A DNA stretch of 64,000 nucleotides from Loktanella sp. 3ANDIMAR09 (GCF_001420005.1 NZ_LJAK01000001.1:62001-126000); one strand, 5' to 3'; counted from the stretch's first letter, positions 28,972 to 38,541 are shown. The notes: generated by a model from the letters alone, not told the origin. Numbers and translations: made by a program.

Positions 28972-30342
28972 CTACTCTTCCAATGCGCGGCGCAGGTTTT
29001 CCAGATCATCCGCGATCTGGCTATCGGTTTGGGCCAGATCCTCGATCTTGCGCACCCCGTGCATCACGGTCGTGTGGTCCCGCTTGCCGAACCGGCGCCC
29101 GATGTCGGGCAGCGACCGGCTGGTCATGGTTTTCGACAGATACATCGCCACCTGACGCGGCCGGGCAAAGCTGCGGACGCGTTTCGGCCCCAGCATGTCG
29201 GACAGGCGAATGTGGTAGTAATCGCTGACCTTGCGCTGGATTTCCTCGACAGTGACCTTGCGGTCGTTGGCACGCAGGATATCCGCCAGACAGTCGATCG
29301 TCTGATCCATGTCGATATCCAGCCCCACCAGGCTTGCGTGGGCGAACAGACGGACCAATGCGCCCTCCAGAACACGCACGTTCGTCGTGATCCGCTGGGC
29401 CAGGAATTCCAGTACGCCGGGCGCAACCTTCAGTTCAGGATAGATGTCCTGCTGCTGGGCCACCTTGGACTGCAACACGCCTAGGCGCAGTTCGTAATCC
29501 GTCGGGTGCAGGTCGATCACCAGACCGCATTGCAGGCGCGACCGCATGCGGTCTTCCATGTTCTTGATTTCACCGGGCGCGCGGTCGCCGGACAGAATGA
29601 CCTGCTTGCGCGCGTCGACCAGCGCGTTGAACGTGTGAAAGAATTCTTCCTGTGTCGAATCCTTGCCGCCCATGAACTGGACGTCATCGACCAGCAACAC
29701 ATCGACAGACCGCAAAAGATGCTTGAATTCCATCATCTTGCGTTCGCGCAATGCGGTGATGAACCGATACATGAACCGTTCGGCCGACAGATACAGCACG
29801 TTCAGCTCTGGCTGGCGCAGGCGAATCTCGTTGGCGATGGCGTGCATCAGGTGGGTCTTGCCCAGGCCGACGCCGGAATACAGGAACAGCGGGTTGAACG
29901 TGACGGGACCGCCCTCGGCCACACGGCGTGCAGCGGCATGCGCCAGCTCGTTGGGCTTGCCCACGACGAAATTGTCGAATGTCATCTGCGGGTCCAGCGG
30001 CAGGCCCAGCGGGTCTGAATCGTGGCCGAAATCGGCGGTCGATGACTTGGCAGTGGCCGCCTTGACCGGTTGCGCCTCGGACGGGTTCGCCTGACGATCG
30101 GCATTCACGCCAAACCGCAGGCGGCTGACCTCTTGGCCGTTACGGTTGAAACTGTAGATGATCATATCGCCGAAATGCTGTTCGACGTAATTTCCGATAA
30201 AGGCCGTCGGCACATCAAAGGACACGACGCCATCGGAAACACCCGCATATTCCAAAGAGGCAATCCAGCTTTGGAATTTTGCCTTGCTCATGCTGTTCCG
30301 TAGATCGTCCTGTACCCGTCCCCACGCGGTCGCTTCGCCCAT
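28972..30342 (-). CDS. dnaA: Chromosomal replication initiator protein DnaA
   Basis: A 456-residue AAA+ initiator. Domain I (AWGRVQDDLRNSMSKAKFQSWI) and a linker with KSSTADFGHDSDPLGLPL lead into domain III. There, Walker A is SGVGLGKTHLMHAIANE, Walker B VLLVDDVQF, and sensor/arginine regions include FNALVDARKQVILSGDRAPGE. Domain IV contains the DnaA-box reading motif KRDHTTVMHGVRKI. I start at the ATG at 30342 (MGEATAW); a longer frame to 30399 has no family support. The upstream spacer is long and rich in GANTC sites. Confidence 0.97.
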   Translation of the reverse strand: MGEATAWGRVQDDLRNSMSKAKFQSWIASLEYAGVSDGVVSFDVPTAFIGNYVEQHFGDMIIYSFNRNGQEVSRLRFGVNADRQANPSEAQPVKAATAKSSTADFGHDSDPLGLPLDPQMTFDNFVVGKPNELAHAAARRVAEGGPVTFNPLFLYSGVGLGKTHLMHAIANEIRLRQPELNVLYLSAERFMYRFITALRERKMMEFKHLLRSVDVLLVDDVQFMGGKDSTQEEFFHTFNALVDARKQVILSGDRAPGEIKNMEDRMRSRLQCGLVIDLHPTDYELRLGVLQSKVAQQQDIYPELKVAPGVLEFLAQRITTNVRVLEGALVRLFAHASLVGLDIDMDQTIDCLADILRANDRKVTVEEIQRKVSDYYHIRLSDMLGPKRVRSFARPRQVAMYLSKTMTSRSLPDIGRRFGKRDHTTVMHGVRKIEDLAQTDSQIADDLENLRRALEE

Positions 30343-30711
30343 TTTGCCTGCCCTGTTTCCCAAATCATCTCGACAGGGTCTCCCTGCCGCGCCGCACATC
30401 AGACCGAGGCGGATTGCGCAACACCAAGCGCCTAACCTTGGACATCACGCCATCGCCGTCTTGTTCACGCCAACGGATCGGATGATCCGTCACCGCCTTG
30501 CGTGGGATACACGGACTGTGCAGACGCGGGTGCGCAGAGCACCCGGACACAGACACAGAACAAGCGTTCGCACGAAATGAATTTCGCGCGCTGATCCTCG
30601 CTTTTCTGTCGAAAGCACGACGCCTAAGGAACACATCGCTGGGCCGCCGCATACCGGCGCAAACCCGTTCCTGTTTGGTCGCGGCCCTCCATGTTCCCCC
30701 CGGAACGAAGT

Positions 30712-30840
30712 GAATCGCTGGGTGAAGTTAGCAAGGTGTCAGAGGGCATCACAACCATAACAACGCGCTTGACTCACGACTCCGTGCGAAAGAATCCCTG
30801 ACCCCTTTGAAACGTCACAAATTTTTTACAGCGGCGACTC
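30712..30840. promoter_or_regulatory. Cluster of five GANTC (CcrM) methylation sites
   Basis: GANTC occurs at 30712, 30771, 30778, 30792 and 30836 (GAATC, GACTC, GACTC, GAATC, GACTC). In alphaproteobacteria CcrM methylates this site once per cell cycle and methylation state controls some promoters, dnaA among them in Caulobacter. The positions fit a methylation-sensitive control region upstream of dnaA; the effect is inferred. Confidence 0.5.
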
Positions 30841-30847
30841 AGGCATG

Positions 30848-30877
30848 AAAAAAGCGCGCCCCGGCAGGAGCGCGCTT
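30848..30877 (-). terminator. Rho-independent terminator of rpsT
   Basis: On the minus strand, the stem AAGCGCGC / GCGCGCTT with a 10-base loop is followed by a T-run (the AAAAAA at 30848-30853 on the plus strand), 33 bp after the rpsT stop. Confidence 0.9.
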
Positions 30878-30910
30878 GATCGTCGTCAATGGGCCACAGC
30901 GGCCCCAGAA

Positions 30911-31174
30911 TCAGCCCAGAGCTTTGACGCGGCTGGCCAGGCGGGACATCTTGCGTGCCGCTGTGTTCTTGTGGACGACACCCTTGGTGACGCCGCGCAT
31001 CAGCTCGGGCTGTGCGGCCTTCAGGGCAGCAGCAGCAGCGGCCTGATCGCCAGAGGCGATGGCCTCTTCGACGGTGCGCAGGAATGTGCGGATACGCGAA
31101 CGGCGCATCTTGTTGACGGCAAAACGGGCTTCGTTCTGTTTTGCGCGCTTCTTGGACTGTGGTGTATTGGCCAT
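30911..31174 (-). CDS. rpsT: 30S ribosomal protein S20
   Basis: An 87-residue basic helical protein of the usual length. It opens [20 protein letters not shown] and continues with [19 protein letters not shown], the [35 protein letters not shown] block and a basic tail. It binds the 5' domain of 16S rRNA. Upstream of dnaA is its usual place in this clade. A terminator follows directly. Confidence 0.98.
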   Translation of the reverse strand: MANTPQSKKRAKQNEARFAVNKMRRSRIRTFLRTVEEAIASGDQAAAAAALKAAQPELMRGVTKGVVHKNTAARKMSRLASRVKALG

Positions 31175-31319
31175 GCTGGGCTTCCTTCGGGTCGATCAAA
31201 TACTGTTATAGCGCCTGAACGGCCCGCCCGGGTTTTCACCTACCGGGTTGATCTGCCAAAGCGGGCATCACGCGCATGTAGGGCGGCGTATAAGGGGCGC
31301 CGCCCCGTTTGGAAACCCC

Positions 31320-32096
31320 TTACTTGTCGCGGAACTGCGCCTCGCGCTTTTCCTGAAACGCCGCCATGCCCTCTTTCTGGTCCTGCGTCGCAAACAGGCC
31401 ATAGAAGGTGCGCCGTTCGTAATTCAGGCCCTCGGCCAGCGAAACCTCGAAGGACCGGTTCACCGTGTCCTTGACCGCCATGGACGCAAGCAGCGACTTT
31501 GCCGCTATTTTGGCCGCGGCACCGCGCGCCTCGTCCATCAGCTTTTTCGCAGGCACCACACGGCTGACCAAACCAGAGGCCAGCGCCTCTTCGGCATCCA
31601 TGAACCGTCCCGTCAGGTTCATGTCCATCGCCTTGGCCTTGCCAACAGCATGCGCCAGACGCTGCGTGCCGCCCATGCCGGGGATGACGCCCAGGTTGAT
31701 TTCGGGCTGACCGAACTTGGCCGTATCGGCCGCGATGATGAAATCGCACATCATCGCCAATTCGCAACCGCCACCCAACGCATAGCCTGCAACAGCGGCG
31801 ATCACGGGCTTGCGGATCGCGGTGATGCGTTCGGACTGCGCCTGGAAATAGGCCTGGCCGACCATGTCGACATAGGACTTGTCTGCCATTTCGGTGATAT
31901 CCGCACCGGCAGCAAAGGCCTTTTCCGATCCGGTGACGATGATGCAGCGGGTCTGGTCGGACCCATCGGCCTCTTCCAGCGCCTGGCACAATTCCTGAAG
32001 CAATTGCTGATTGAGGGCGTTCAGCGCGTCAGGACGGTTCAATGTGATAACCGTGATGTCATCGCTGGTGTCGACTGTGATGGTCTCAAAGGCCAT
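31320..32096 (-). CDS. Enoyl-CoA hydratase
   Basis: A 258-residue crotonase-fold enzyme that hydrates trans-2-enoyl-CoA in beta-oxidation. The acyl-CoA region [15 protein letters not shown], oxyanion hole [15 protein letters not shown], and the catalytic Glu segment [17 protein letters not shown] are intact; the two Glu positions expected in true hydratases are present (the ELAMMCD glutamate and the PEINLG glutamate). Length matches short-chain crotonases. It lies upstream of rpsT on the same strand; this mutM-echA-rpsT-dnaA arrangement is one I recall from Rhodobacteraceae. Chain-length specificity unknown. Confidence 0.93.
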   Translation of the reverse strand: MAFETITVDTSDDITVITLNRPDALNALNQQLLQELCQALEEADGSDQTRCIIVTGSEKAFAAGADITEMADKSYVDMVGQAYFQAQSERITAIRKPVIAAVAGYALGGGCELAMMCDFIIAADTAKFGQPEINLGVIPGMGGTQRLAHAVGKAKAMDMNLTGRFMDAEEALASGLVSRVVPAKKLMDEARGAAAKIAAKSLLASMAVKDTVNRSFEVSLAEGLNYERRTFYGLFATQDQKEGMAAFQEKREAQFRDK

Positions 32097-32170
32097 GCGG
32101 CACTCCGTTTGATCGGGTCATTTGGTCGTGTCAGGCAACCGTGTTGCTTCAAACGCGCGCGGCGATCAAG

Positions 32171-33022
32171 CTATCTTTGACAGCCCGGGCAAAAGAACGA
32201 GGACCGCCCGGACTGGACGATACGGTCAATGACGCCGGGGCAGCCGTCACGCGTGCAGGGGGCGCCCTCGCGGTCATAAACGGCAAAGCCATGCTGAAAA
32301 TATCCAAGCTCGCCATCCGCTTGGCGGTAGTCGCGCAGACTGGACCCGCCCGCTGCGATCGCCTCTTGCAGCACCTGCCGGACCAGCGGCACGAGGCCCG
32401 CAATCCGCGCGGCCGAGATGCGCCCTGCCTTGCGCGCGGGATGGATTCCCGCCCGGTGCAGCACCTCGCACACGTAGATATTGCCCAGACCCGCGACGAT
32501 TCGCTGGTCCAGCAATGCCGATTTGATCGGCGTGTTCCGCCCCTTCAACCGATCAACCAGGTATGTTTCGTTGAACTGGTTGGAAAAGGGTTCCGGCCCC
32601 AGATCACGCATCAGCCAATGCGCATCCGCCTCTGCCGTGGGCATCAGGTCCATCGCCCCGAACCGGCGCGCGTCGTTGAACGTGATCCGCGCGCCCTGCC
32701 CCATGTGGAACACAACGTGATCGTGTTTTGCCGGAGCCGGATGGGGGTGATGGAATTCCCCTACCGTATGGCCCGAAATCAGCATTCGACCCGACATCCC
32801 CAGATGGATCAACAGTGTTTCGTCACTGTCCAGATCGGCCAGAATATATTTTGAACGCCGCCGCAAACCACGCACGGTCGCCCCTGTCAGCCGGTCCGCC
32901 ATCCTGTCGGGAAACGGCCAGCGCAGGTCCGGGCGATTGACCTCGGCCCGCTGGATCAGCTGGCCCTCCATCACCGGGGACAGCCCGGCGCGCACGGTCT
33001 CGACTTCTGGCAATTCGGGCAT
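32171..33022 (-). CDS. mutM: Formamidopyrimidine-DNA glycosylase
   Basis: A 283-residue base-excision enzyme removing oxidised purines such as 8-oxoguanine. The catalytic N terminus [13 protein letters not shown] (Pro2 and Glu3 after Met removal) is intact. [10 protein letters not shown] and the helix-two-turn-helix region [18 protein letters not shown] follow. The C-terminal zinc finger has C-x4-C-x16-C-x2-C spacing (CTRDGC ... CPGC). It is divergent from ubiE, 82 bp apart. Length is slightly above the E. coli protein but normal for the group. Confidence 0.96.
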   Translation of the reverse strand: MPELPEVETVRAGLSPVMEGQLIQRAEVNRPDLRWPFPDRMADRLTGATVRGLRRRSKYILADLDSDETLLIHLGMSGRMLISGHTVGEFHHPHPAPAKHDHVVFHMGQGARITFNDARRFGAMDLMPTAEADAHWLMRDLGPEPFSNQFNETYLVDRLKGRNTPIKSALLDQRIVAGLGNIYVCEVLHRAGIHPARKAGRISAARIAGLVPLVRQVLQEAIAAGGSSLRDYRQADGELGYFQHGFAVYDREGAPCTRDGCPGVIDRIVQSGRSSFFCPGCQR

Positions 33023-33104
33023 GCAGTGTTCCTATGTGTCGCACGACGTTGTAGGTGGGTTGCGGCGTCCTACATCTGGGGCGAGACGAGAAGGACGACA
33101 ACCC

Positions 33105-33854
33105 ATGACCGACGGACCCAATACCACGCATTTCGGCTTTGAAACCGTCGATGAGGACCAGAAGGCGGGCCGCGTCAGGGGTGTGTTTTCGTCTGTCGCA
33201 TCGAAATACGACATCATGAACGATGTCATGTCAGGCGGAATCCATCGCATCTGGAAGGATGCGATGATGGACTGGCTGGCCCCGCGCGCCGGTCAGCGAC
33301 TGCTGGATGTGGCAGGCGGCACCGGCGATATTTCGTTTCGATTCCTGCGCCGCGCGGGGTCTGGGCACGCCACCGTGCTCGATCTGACCGAACCCATGCT
33401 GATCGAGGGCCGCAAACGGGCCGAGGCGGAACGCATGGCCGGTCAATTGGACTGGGTGGTGGGCGACGCGATGGCGCTGCCGTTCGAGGACAACACCTTT
33501 GACGTCTACACCATCAGTTTCGGCATCCGGAACGTGACCCGCCCCCAAGAGGCCCTGAACGAGGCATACCGCGTCCTGCGCCCCGGGGGCCGCCTCATGG
33601 TGCTGGAATTCAGCCAGCTGCCGAACCCCATGATGCAAAAAGCATATGACGCCTACAGCTTTAACGTCATCCCGCGGATGGGCCAGATGATCGCCGGTGA
33701 TCGCGACAGCTATCAGTACCTTGTCGAATCGATCCGCAAGTTTCCCGATCAGGAGACATTTCTGGGGATGGTGCGGCAGGCAGGGTTTGAAAACGCCAAA
33801 TATCGCAACCTGACGATGGGTGTCGCTGCCCTTCACTCTGGCTGGAAACTCTGA
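33105..33854 (+). CDS. ubiE: Ubiquinone/menaquinone biosynthesis C-methyltransferase UbiE
   Basis: A 249-residue SAM methyltransferase that adds the C-methyl group to 2-polyprenyl-6-methoxy-1,4-benzoquinol. Blocks include [29 protein letters not shown] motif [28 protein letters not shown], and [26 protein letters not shown]. The ATG at 33105 follows AGAAGGA; a longer frame from 32937 overlaps mutM and was rejected. The ubiB gene begins 3 bp after the stop, so they form one operon. Confidence 0.97.
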   Translation: MTDGPNTTHFGFETVDEDQKAGRVRGVFSSVASKYDIMNDVMSGGIHRIWKDAMMDWLAPRAGQRLLDVAGGTGDISFRFLRRAGSGHATVLDLTEPMLIEGRKRAEAERMAGQLDWVVGDAMALPFEDNTFDVYTISFGIRNVTRPQEALNEAYRVLRPGGRLMVLEFSQLPNPMMQKAYDAYSFNVIPRMGQMIAGDRDSYQYLVESIRKFPDQETFLGMVRQAGFENAKYRNLTMGVAALHSGWKL

Positions 33855-33857
33855 TCC

Positions 33858-35387
33858 GTGCGCGGCCCGCATAACATCATCCGCCTGATCCGCACCGGCG
33901 CCACGCTGGAACGCACCGGCGCGATGCGTGTGATCATGGACGCATTCGAGGTCGGACCACTCTTGCGCGGTGTCGTCCGCGGCGTGGTCTGGCCGTTCAA
34001 ATGGCTGGGCTACAAGGGTGACGTGACCATGCCGCCCGCGCCGCGCGCTCTGACGGCACTTGGCCCCGCCTACATCAAGTTCGGACAGGTCCTGTCGACC
34101 CGACCCGATGTCGTCGGCAATGAAATGGCGACGCAACTGCGCGTCCTGCAGGACAAATTGCCGCCGTTCTCCCTCGCTGAGGCCCGCGCCGAGGTGCGCC
34201 GCGAACTGGGGGTCGAGGTCGAGGATATTTTTTCCAGTTTCTCCGACCCGGTTGCCGCCGCGTCCTTGGCGCAGGTGCACAAGGCCACGCTGGCCGCCAC
34301 CGGCGAGGATGTCGCCGTCAAGATCCTGCGCCCGGGCATCGAACGCGCCTTTCGCCGTGACATTGACGCGTTTTATTTCGCTGCACGCTTTGTCGAGGTG
34401 CTTTCGCCCGCATCGCGCAGGCTGAAACCGATGGACGTGATCACCCATTTCGAAGGTGTGGTCATGGGCGAATTGGACCTGCGCCTCGAAAGTTCGGCCG
34501 CGGCGGAATTTGCCGCCAACACCGAAAACGACGCCGGGTTTCATGTGCCGCGCATTCGCTGGGACCTGTCGGGGCGCCGCGTGATGACGCTGGACTGGGC
34601 CGAAGGCATCGGGGCCGGCGATATCGACGCACTGGACGCCGCAGGGCTGGACCGCAAGGCAATCGCTGACCGCGTGCTGACATTATTCCTCAACCATGCG
34701 CTGCGCGACGGTTTCTTTCATGGCGACATGCACCAGGGGAACCTGAAAATTCGCGCCGATGGCACGATCATCGCATATGATTTCGGGATCATGGGCCGGA
34801 TCGACAGCTATACCCGAAGGGTCTATGCGGAAATCCTGTTCGGCTTTATCCGGCAGGACTATCAGCGCGTGGCCGAGGTCCATTTCGAGGCAGGTTATGT
34901 CCCTGCCGACAAGGACGTGGATGAATTCGCCCGCGCCCTGCGTGCCGTCGGAGAGCCGATTTTCGGTATGGACGCCAGCCGCATCTCCATGGCCCGACTC
35001 TTGTCTTACCTGTTCGAGGTGACCGAACGTTTCGGGATGGAAACCCGGACCGAACTGATCCTTTTGCAACGCACCATGGTCGTCGTCGAAGGTGTGGCGC
35101 GCACCCTCGATCCCAACATGAATATCTGGCAGTCGGCCAAGCCCGTGGTCACCGATTACGTCAGCAAAAGCATCGGGCCGCGCGCCCTCCTTGATGATCT
35201 GCGTCGCACCGCGATCATCCTTGCGCGGTTCGGGCCGCAGTTGCCCCGCCTCGCCGAAGAGGCGCTGATCCGTCTGAACAACCCACCGCCACCGCCGCGT
35301 CCGCAACGTCGCATTGCGCGCATCTCTTGGGCCGCGCTGGGTGCAACGATCGTTGGTCTGCTCTGGCTTGCAGAGAGCATCCTTTAA
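33858..35387 (+). CDS. ubiB: Ubiquinone biosynthesis protein UbiB (ADCK-type kinase-like)
   Basis: A 509-residue atypical kinase of the ABC1/ADCK/UbiB family, needed for ubiquinone synthesis. It contains the family KxGQ motif (YIKFGQVLSTRPDV), the ATP-lysine region SLAQVHKATL-VAVKILRPGI, the catalytic-loop region FFHGDMHQGNLKI and metal-binding YDFGIMG. A C-terminal membrane segment (AALGATIVGLLWLAE) follows a proline-rich stretch. The start is GTG at 33858. Its end overlaps flgD convergently by 4 bp, marking the border between the housekeeping genes and the flagellar cluster. Confidence 0.95.
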   Translation: MRGPHNIIRLIRTGATLERTGAMRVIMDAFEVGPLLRGVVRGVVWPFKWLGYKGDVTMPPAPRALTALGPAYIKFGQVLSTRPDVVGNEMATQLRVLQDKLPPFSLAEARAEVRRELGVEVEDIFSSFSDPVAAASLAQVHKATLAATGEDVAVKILRPGIERAFRRDIDAFYFAARFVEVLSPASRRLKPMDVITHFEGVVMGELDLRLESSAAAEFAANTENDAGFHVPRIRWDLSGRRVMTLDWAEGIGAGDIDALDAAGLDRKAIADRVLTLFLNHALRDGFFHGDMHQGNLKIRADGTIIAYDFGIMGRIDSYTRRVYAEILFGFIRQDYQRVAEVHFEAGYVPADKDVDEFARALRAVGEPIFGMDASRISMARLLSYLFEVTERFGMETRTELILLQRTMVVVEGVARTLDPNMNIWQSAKPVVTDYVSKSIGPRALLDDLRRTAIILARFGPQLPRLAEEALIRLNNPPPPPRPQRRIARISWAALGATIVGLLWLAESIL

Positions 35388-36061
35388 CGCGGCCGAATCG
35401 CAGGATCACGCACGGCGGTCACCTCTGCTGCGGGAACCTTCTGCCCCGAGGCGAGCAGGATCATGTTCTGACCGTTTTCAACCCGCACTTCGGCAATGGT
35501 CCCGTAAATTCCGACAGGGTCCTGTGACAACACCTCGCCGCCACGCAGGCTGACCGTTTCGAAACTGTAGCGCCCGTTTGGCAGCGGCGCACCGTCAGCC
35601 GTAGCGCCAGCCCATGTCAGCGGATCGTTCCCAACGGGAATGGGGATGCGCTGTAGCTCATTCCCACTGACATCGCGGACAATCAGCCGCGCGTCCTGCG
35701 CCCCGCCCGGCATGATCGGATTGATCGTGATCGGTGTGCCGTCGAACAGGACCGCACCTTCGGTCCGCGCTTCCAAGCCGACCCAGCCTGCGAGTTGCGA
35801 CAAACCGCCGGCGGCCAATTGTCCTGTCATGATTCGCAGCAGATCGTTGGTCTGAACCTGCTGTTCGACCCCCGAAAACGTGGCAAGCTGCGTCGCGTAG
35901 TCGGCCGAATCCACCGGGTCGAGAGGGTCCTGATTCTGCATCTGCACCGTCAACATCTTCAGGAACGTTTCAAAATCCGCGCTGATTGCGGTCTGCTCTG
36001 CCGCAGGCACGGCAGTCGCCGCCGTCTGGAATTGCTGGGACGTGGTTTGCGAAATTTCCAT
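35384..36061 (-). CDS. flgD: Flagellar hook assembly scaffold FlgD
   Basis: A 225-residue hook-capping protein needed to assemble FlgE subunits. The N-terminal domain has the highly conserved FLKMLTVQMQNQDPLDPVD then ATQLATFSGVEQQVQTND. The C-terminal part carries a beta-rich FlgD tudor/Fn3-type region (DARLIVRDVSGNELQRIPIP, DGAPLPNGRYSF). It is exported by the flagellar type III system and lost from the mature flagellum. It is 11 bp downstream of fliK, in a two-gene unit with it. Confidence 0.95.
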   Translation of the reverse strand: MEISQTTSQQFQTAATAVPAAEQTAISADFETFLKMLTVQMQNQDPLDPVDSADYATQLATFSGVEQQVQTNDLLRIMTGQLAAGGLSQLAGWVGLEARTEGAVLFDGTPITINPIMPGGAQDARLIVRDVSGNELQRIPIPVGNDPLTWAGATADGAPLPNGRYSFETVSLRGGEVLSQDPVGIYGTIAEVRVENGQNMILLASGQKVPAAEVTAVRDPAIRPR

Positions 36062-36072
36062 TCTACCTACCT

Positions 36073-37620
36073 TCAGAGCCTGAGGTCCAAACCGCCGATG
36101 CGTATCGGCGTCGGCTGTGGCTGGATCGGTTGATTGCTGCTCGAAACGGTCCCGATCTCGCTTGCGTTCTGCAGGTGCTCGGGCTGTCCCCTCGCGCGGT
36201 CATGCGCTGCACCGCCCGCGTCGAAATCCAGTTTGACCGATGTGTACCCCAAGGCACGCAGCTCTTGCTGCAGGACATCGACATGGCGGCGCATCAGGTC
36301 TGATGTTTCAGGCCGTTCCGTCAGCACATGGATCATCATGCCTTGATCCTGTGCGGTCAAAGTCATCCGGACGCGTCCCAGTTCAGCCGGGTTCAACGCC
36401 AACTCTACCGTGCGCTCGGCGGCCTGATTGATCGTGACCGCGATCTGCTGTGCCACCGACCCCGCAACCGGCGGCGCGACAGGCGGCCTTTGAACACTCT
36501 CTGCTTGCGTGTCGCCCACGCCAAAGCGAGCAGGCGCGAACGTCGTCATCAAGTCGGATCGGACGCCGCTCTCCGACGGCAATCCTGAATGGGCGAATTT
36601 CCAAAGGTCGATGGAATCAGGCGCGCCCCCAAAGGTCGAGGTGATCCCCTCAATAAGGCTATTTTTATCATATTGGTTTGAAATAGGAATTTCTTGGCCT
36701 TCGATCGACCCCTGTCGCTGTCCCGCCAGCGCGCGCTGGATGACCTGTTGGTCGATTGCCGACGGCGCGACGATCATATCGCCTGAAATTGCACCGATCA
36801 GAGGTGGCACGATGGGCACAGTCTTTGCTGCGTGCAAACCGACCGCAGACTGATCGTCCGGGTGCAAACGCAGGTCGGCGCGCGGCGAGGACGTTTGCGG
36901 CGTGGTCGCAAAACCGACAACTGTCTGCGCGACCGCACCTGCACTTGGGTTGAAAATGGTGGCCCCGGGTCTGATTTCATCAACAGTCTGAAAACGAACG
37001 CTTTTGTTCGAATCGCCCCCAAGAGATGGATCATTCTGCCTGTCCGATACTGCGACCTTTGGCACCGTTATATCGGCCAGGATCGATACTGGTTGTCCCG
37101 TCGATTCCTTTGACTTGGCAGTTGGTGCCTCAATGCCTTTGGCGGACGACAAGACTGCCGGATCGCCGTCGGAATCGATACGTTGCGCAGTCATGCCTTC
37201 TGCCGCGCCGGACCTGGGGCGGGGATCAACACGCACGGCACCGTCATGCGTGCTCGATAGTATTGGCATATCGGTGGATTCAGTCACCGCAGGCCGCGCC
37301 AAAGAGGCTTCGGCCGTTTGACCTTCTTCCTCGTTTTTTTGCGAAAGCAGCGACACCTCTTGATGAGCTGGTGTCGGCAGAACAACCTGCGGAACATGTC
37401 CGGATGCATCCGCATCAATGACATCGACCAAAAGAGCGGGCTCAGCTTCGTCGCCCGCCTCGACCACAGCGACCTTTACCTGACCTGGCATCGGCCAGAC
37501 CTCGACGCTAACGGTCAGGAATTCGTCAAACGCAGGTGACGGCACCCTGACATCGCTGGCTGACAACACATCAGACAGCACCTGCCCCCTTGTCGTGCCA
37601 GGCCCTAGAGCGATCTGCAT
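36073..37620 (-). CDS. fliK: Flagellar hook-length control protein FliK
   Basis: A 515-residue protein. About 400 residues are low-complexity and poorly conserved (rich in Ser, Pro, Asp and Val). Near the C terminus a Flg_hook domain has ERTVELALNPAELGRVRMTL, GMMIHVLTERPETSDLMRRH and LQQELRALGYTSVKLDFD. FliK acts as a ruler and switches export from hook to filament substrates through FlhB. The ATG at 37620 follows a strong AAGGAGGA site; an in-frame frame continuing to 37902 has no support. flgD follows. It is divergent from the FlgJ-like gene, with a CtrA-like site between them. Confidence 0.92.
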   Translation of the reverse strand: MQIALGPGTTRGQVLSDVLSASDVRVPSPAFDEFLTVSVEVWPMPGQVKVAVVEAGDEAEPALLVDVIDADASGHVPQVVLPTPAHQEVSLLSQKNEEEGQTAEASLARPAVTESTDMPILSSTHDGAVRVDPRPRSGAAEGMTAQRIDSDGDPAVLSSAKGIEAPTAKSKESTGQPVSILADITVPKVAVSDRQNDPSLGGDSNKSVRFQTVDEIRPGATIFNPSAGAVAQTVVGFATTPQTSSPRADLRLHPDDQSAVGLHAAKTVPIVPPLIGAISGDMIVAPSAIDQQVIQRALAGQRQGSIEGQEIPISNQYDKNSLIEGITSTFGGAPDSIDLWKFAHSGLPSESGVRSDLMTTFAPARFGVGDTQAESVQRPPVAPPVAGSVAQQIAVTINQAAERTVELALNPAELGRVRMTLTAQDQGMMIHVLTERPETSDLMRRHVDVLQQELRALGYTSVKLDFDAGGAAHDRARGQPEHLQNASEIGTVSSSNQPIQPQPTPIRIGGLDLRL

Positions 37621-37663
37621 TGCGTCCTCCTTGTGAATATTGCGCTGTGATGAACCACAGAAG

Positions 37664-37678
37664 TTAGCAAATGTTTTA
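37664..37678. promoter_or_regulatory. Possible CtrA-binding site between fliK and flgJ-like genes
   Basis: Read on the minus strand this is TAAA, 7 bp, CTAAC, two mismatches from the TTAA-N7-TTAAC CtrA consensus. It lies in the 102-bp spacer between two divergent flagellar genes. CtrA controls motility genes in Rhodobacterales; this particular site is inferred. Confidence 0.3.
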
Positions 37679-37722
37679 CCCCGCTGCGCTTTGTTGGACA
37701 GATCGCAACAAGAGGTGCCATC

Positions 37723-38010
37723 GTGATCCACACCGCTATTCCACCCGTTCCGCCCAGGCAGTTGCCAGCCGCGACTGGTCAGGACGCCGATCTGATGCAG
37801 GCCGCCCGCAAGCTGGAGGCCACATTCCTTTCGGAAATGCTCAAATCCATGCAATTCGACGGGGCAGCCGGCCCATTCGGGTCCGGGCCCGGTTCCGATC
37901 AATTTTCATCGTTCCTGCGCGACGCACAGGCAGAAAAGATGGTGGCAGCCGGCGGCATCGGCATCGCCGAATCGCTCTTTCATGCCATGAAGGCACGCAC
38001 CGATGACTGA
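37723..38010 (+). CDS. FlgJ-like rod-binding protein
   Basis: A 95-residue protein equal to the N-terminal rod-binding domain of FlgJ: ARKLEATFLSEMLKSMQFD, then GSGPGSDQFSSFLRDAQAEKMVAAGGIGIAESLFHAM. The peptidoglycan-hydrolase half found in enterobacterial FlgJ is absent, as is usual in alphaproteobacteria. It probably helps rod assembly in the periplasm. It starts with GTG at 37723 behind AGAGGTG. Its tail overlaps the next gene by 8 bp, so they are co-expressed. Confidence 0.85.
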   Translation: MIHTAIPPVPPRQLPAATGQDADLMQAARKLEATFLSEMLKSMQFDGAAGPFGSGPGSDQFSSFLRDAQAEKMVAAGGIGIAESLFHAMKARTDD

Positions 38011-38344
38011 CCGGATCACCTCGCGTTGCGAAAACCTCCTCAAAGAGGAGTGGACCGCCTTGCGAACCGGCGATTTTGAAAAATTGCCCGGCCTGACCGC
38101 ACGCAAGGATGCGCTGATCACGGAATTCATACAGCTTGCGCCCAATGGCGCGGCCCTGGCCCGAATGACCTGGTTGATGGACCGAAACGGCAAGCTGCTC
38201 GCGGCACGATGTGCGGGGATCAGGGCCGCGGCCGTGCGACTGGCCGAAACCAGATCCGTCAAGGACGGCCTCAGCCTCTATACCCAGTCGGGCCAAAAGG
38301 AACGAATCGATGCGTCAGGCCCACTCATGGAACGGCGCGCCTGA
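38003..38344 (+). CDS. FlgN-like flagellar export chaperone, putative
   Basis: A 113-residue, mostly helical protein of the size and amphipathic character of FlgN chaperones (ENLLKEEWTALRTGDFEKLPGLTARKDALITEF, then long helices). FlgN binds the hook-filament junction proteins FlgK and FlgL for export. Sequence conservation in this family is low, so the assignment rests on size, helical pattern and position next to a FlgJ-like gene. It ends 197 bp before the flagellin gene. Confidence 0.55.
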   Translation: MTDRITSRCENLLKEEWTALRTGDFEKLPGLTARKDALITEFIQLAPNGAALARMTWLMDRNGKLLAARCAGIRAAAVRLAETRSVKDGLSLYTQSGQKERIDASGPLMERRA

Positions 38345-38541
38345 GTCTGGGGTGACCACAAAATTGCCCTGAAAAAACCTTGGGTCATTAACGCACCGTA
38401 CATGGAATTCAGGGCATCAAGTCAAAGTTCAGAATGAACGGCCCTTTCCGGTTCTCGTCAGAATGACACGTCACTGGCCCTGAAAACGGGGCTCACTCTC
38501 ACCAGAGGGCGGCAAAAGCCGTCGCCAAAAGGACAAAGCAT
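38345..38541 (+). promoter_or_regulatory. Flagellin promoter and 5' leader region
   Basis: A 197-bp spacer holding the flagellin promoter and untranslated leader. An AAAGGA ribosome-binding site lies just before the ATG. FlbT in Caulobacter binds flagellin leader RNA, and a FlbT gene lies downstream here, so control through this leader is plausible. No clear sigma-28 or sigma-54 promoter was recognised. Confidence 0.45.

Larger units (their letters stand above)
30343..30910. other. dnaA-rpsT intergenic region
   Basis: This 568-bp stretch holds no gene I can support. It contains the dnaA promoter region, several short inverted repeats (for example ACGGATC/GATCCGT at 30473-30490 and CGGGTGC/GCACCCG at 30527-30545), a GANTC cluster (30712-30840), a short AT-rich tract near 30817, and the rpsT terminator. 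I found no exact TTATCCACA DnaA box here by eye, so I do not call an origin. Confidence 0.5.

Noticed and set aside
30343-30910. Chromosomal origin oriC beside dnaA
   Set aside because: I found no exact TTATCCACA box here or elsewhere in the window by eye. In alphaproteobacteria oriC is often away from dnaA, so I did not call it. A box scan and GC-skew plot would decide.
31292-31310. Terminator hairpin after the enoyl-CoA hydratase gene
   Set aside because: The stem GGGGC/GCCCC is only 5 bp with a 3-base loop, and the downstream T content is low.
38345-38541. CtrA site upstream of flagellin (CATTAACGCACC)
   Set aside because: Only one TTAAC half-site is present, with no partner at the 7-bp spacing.
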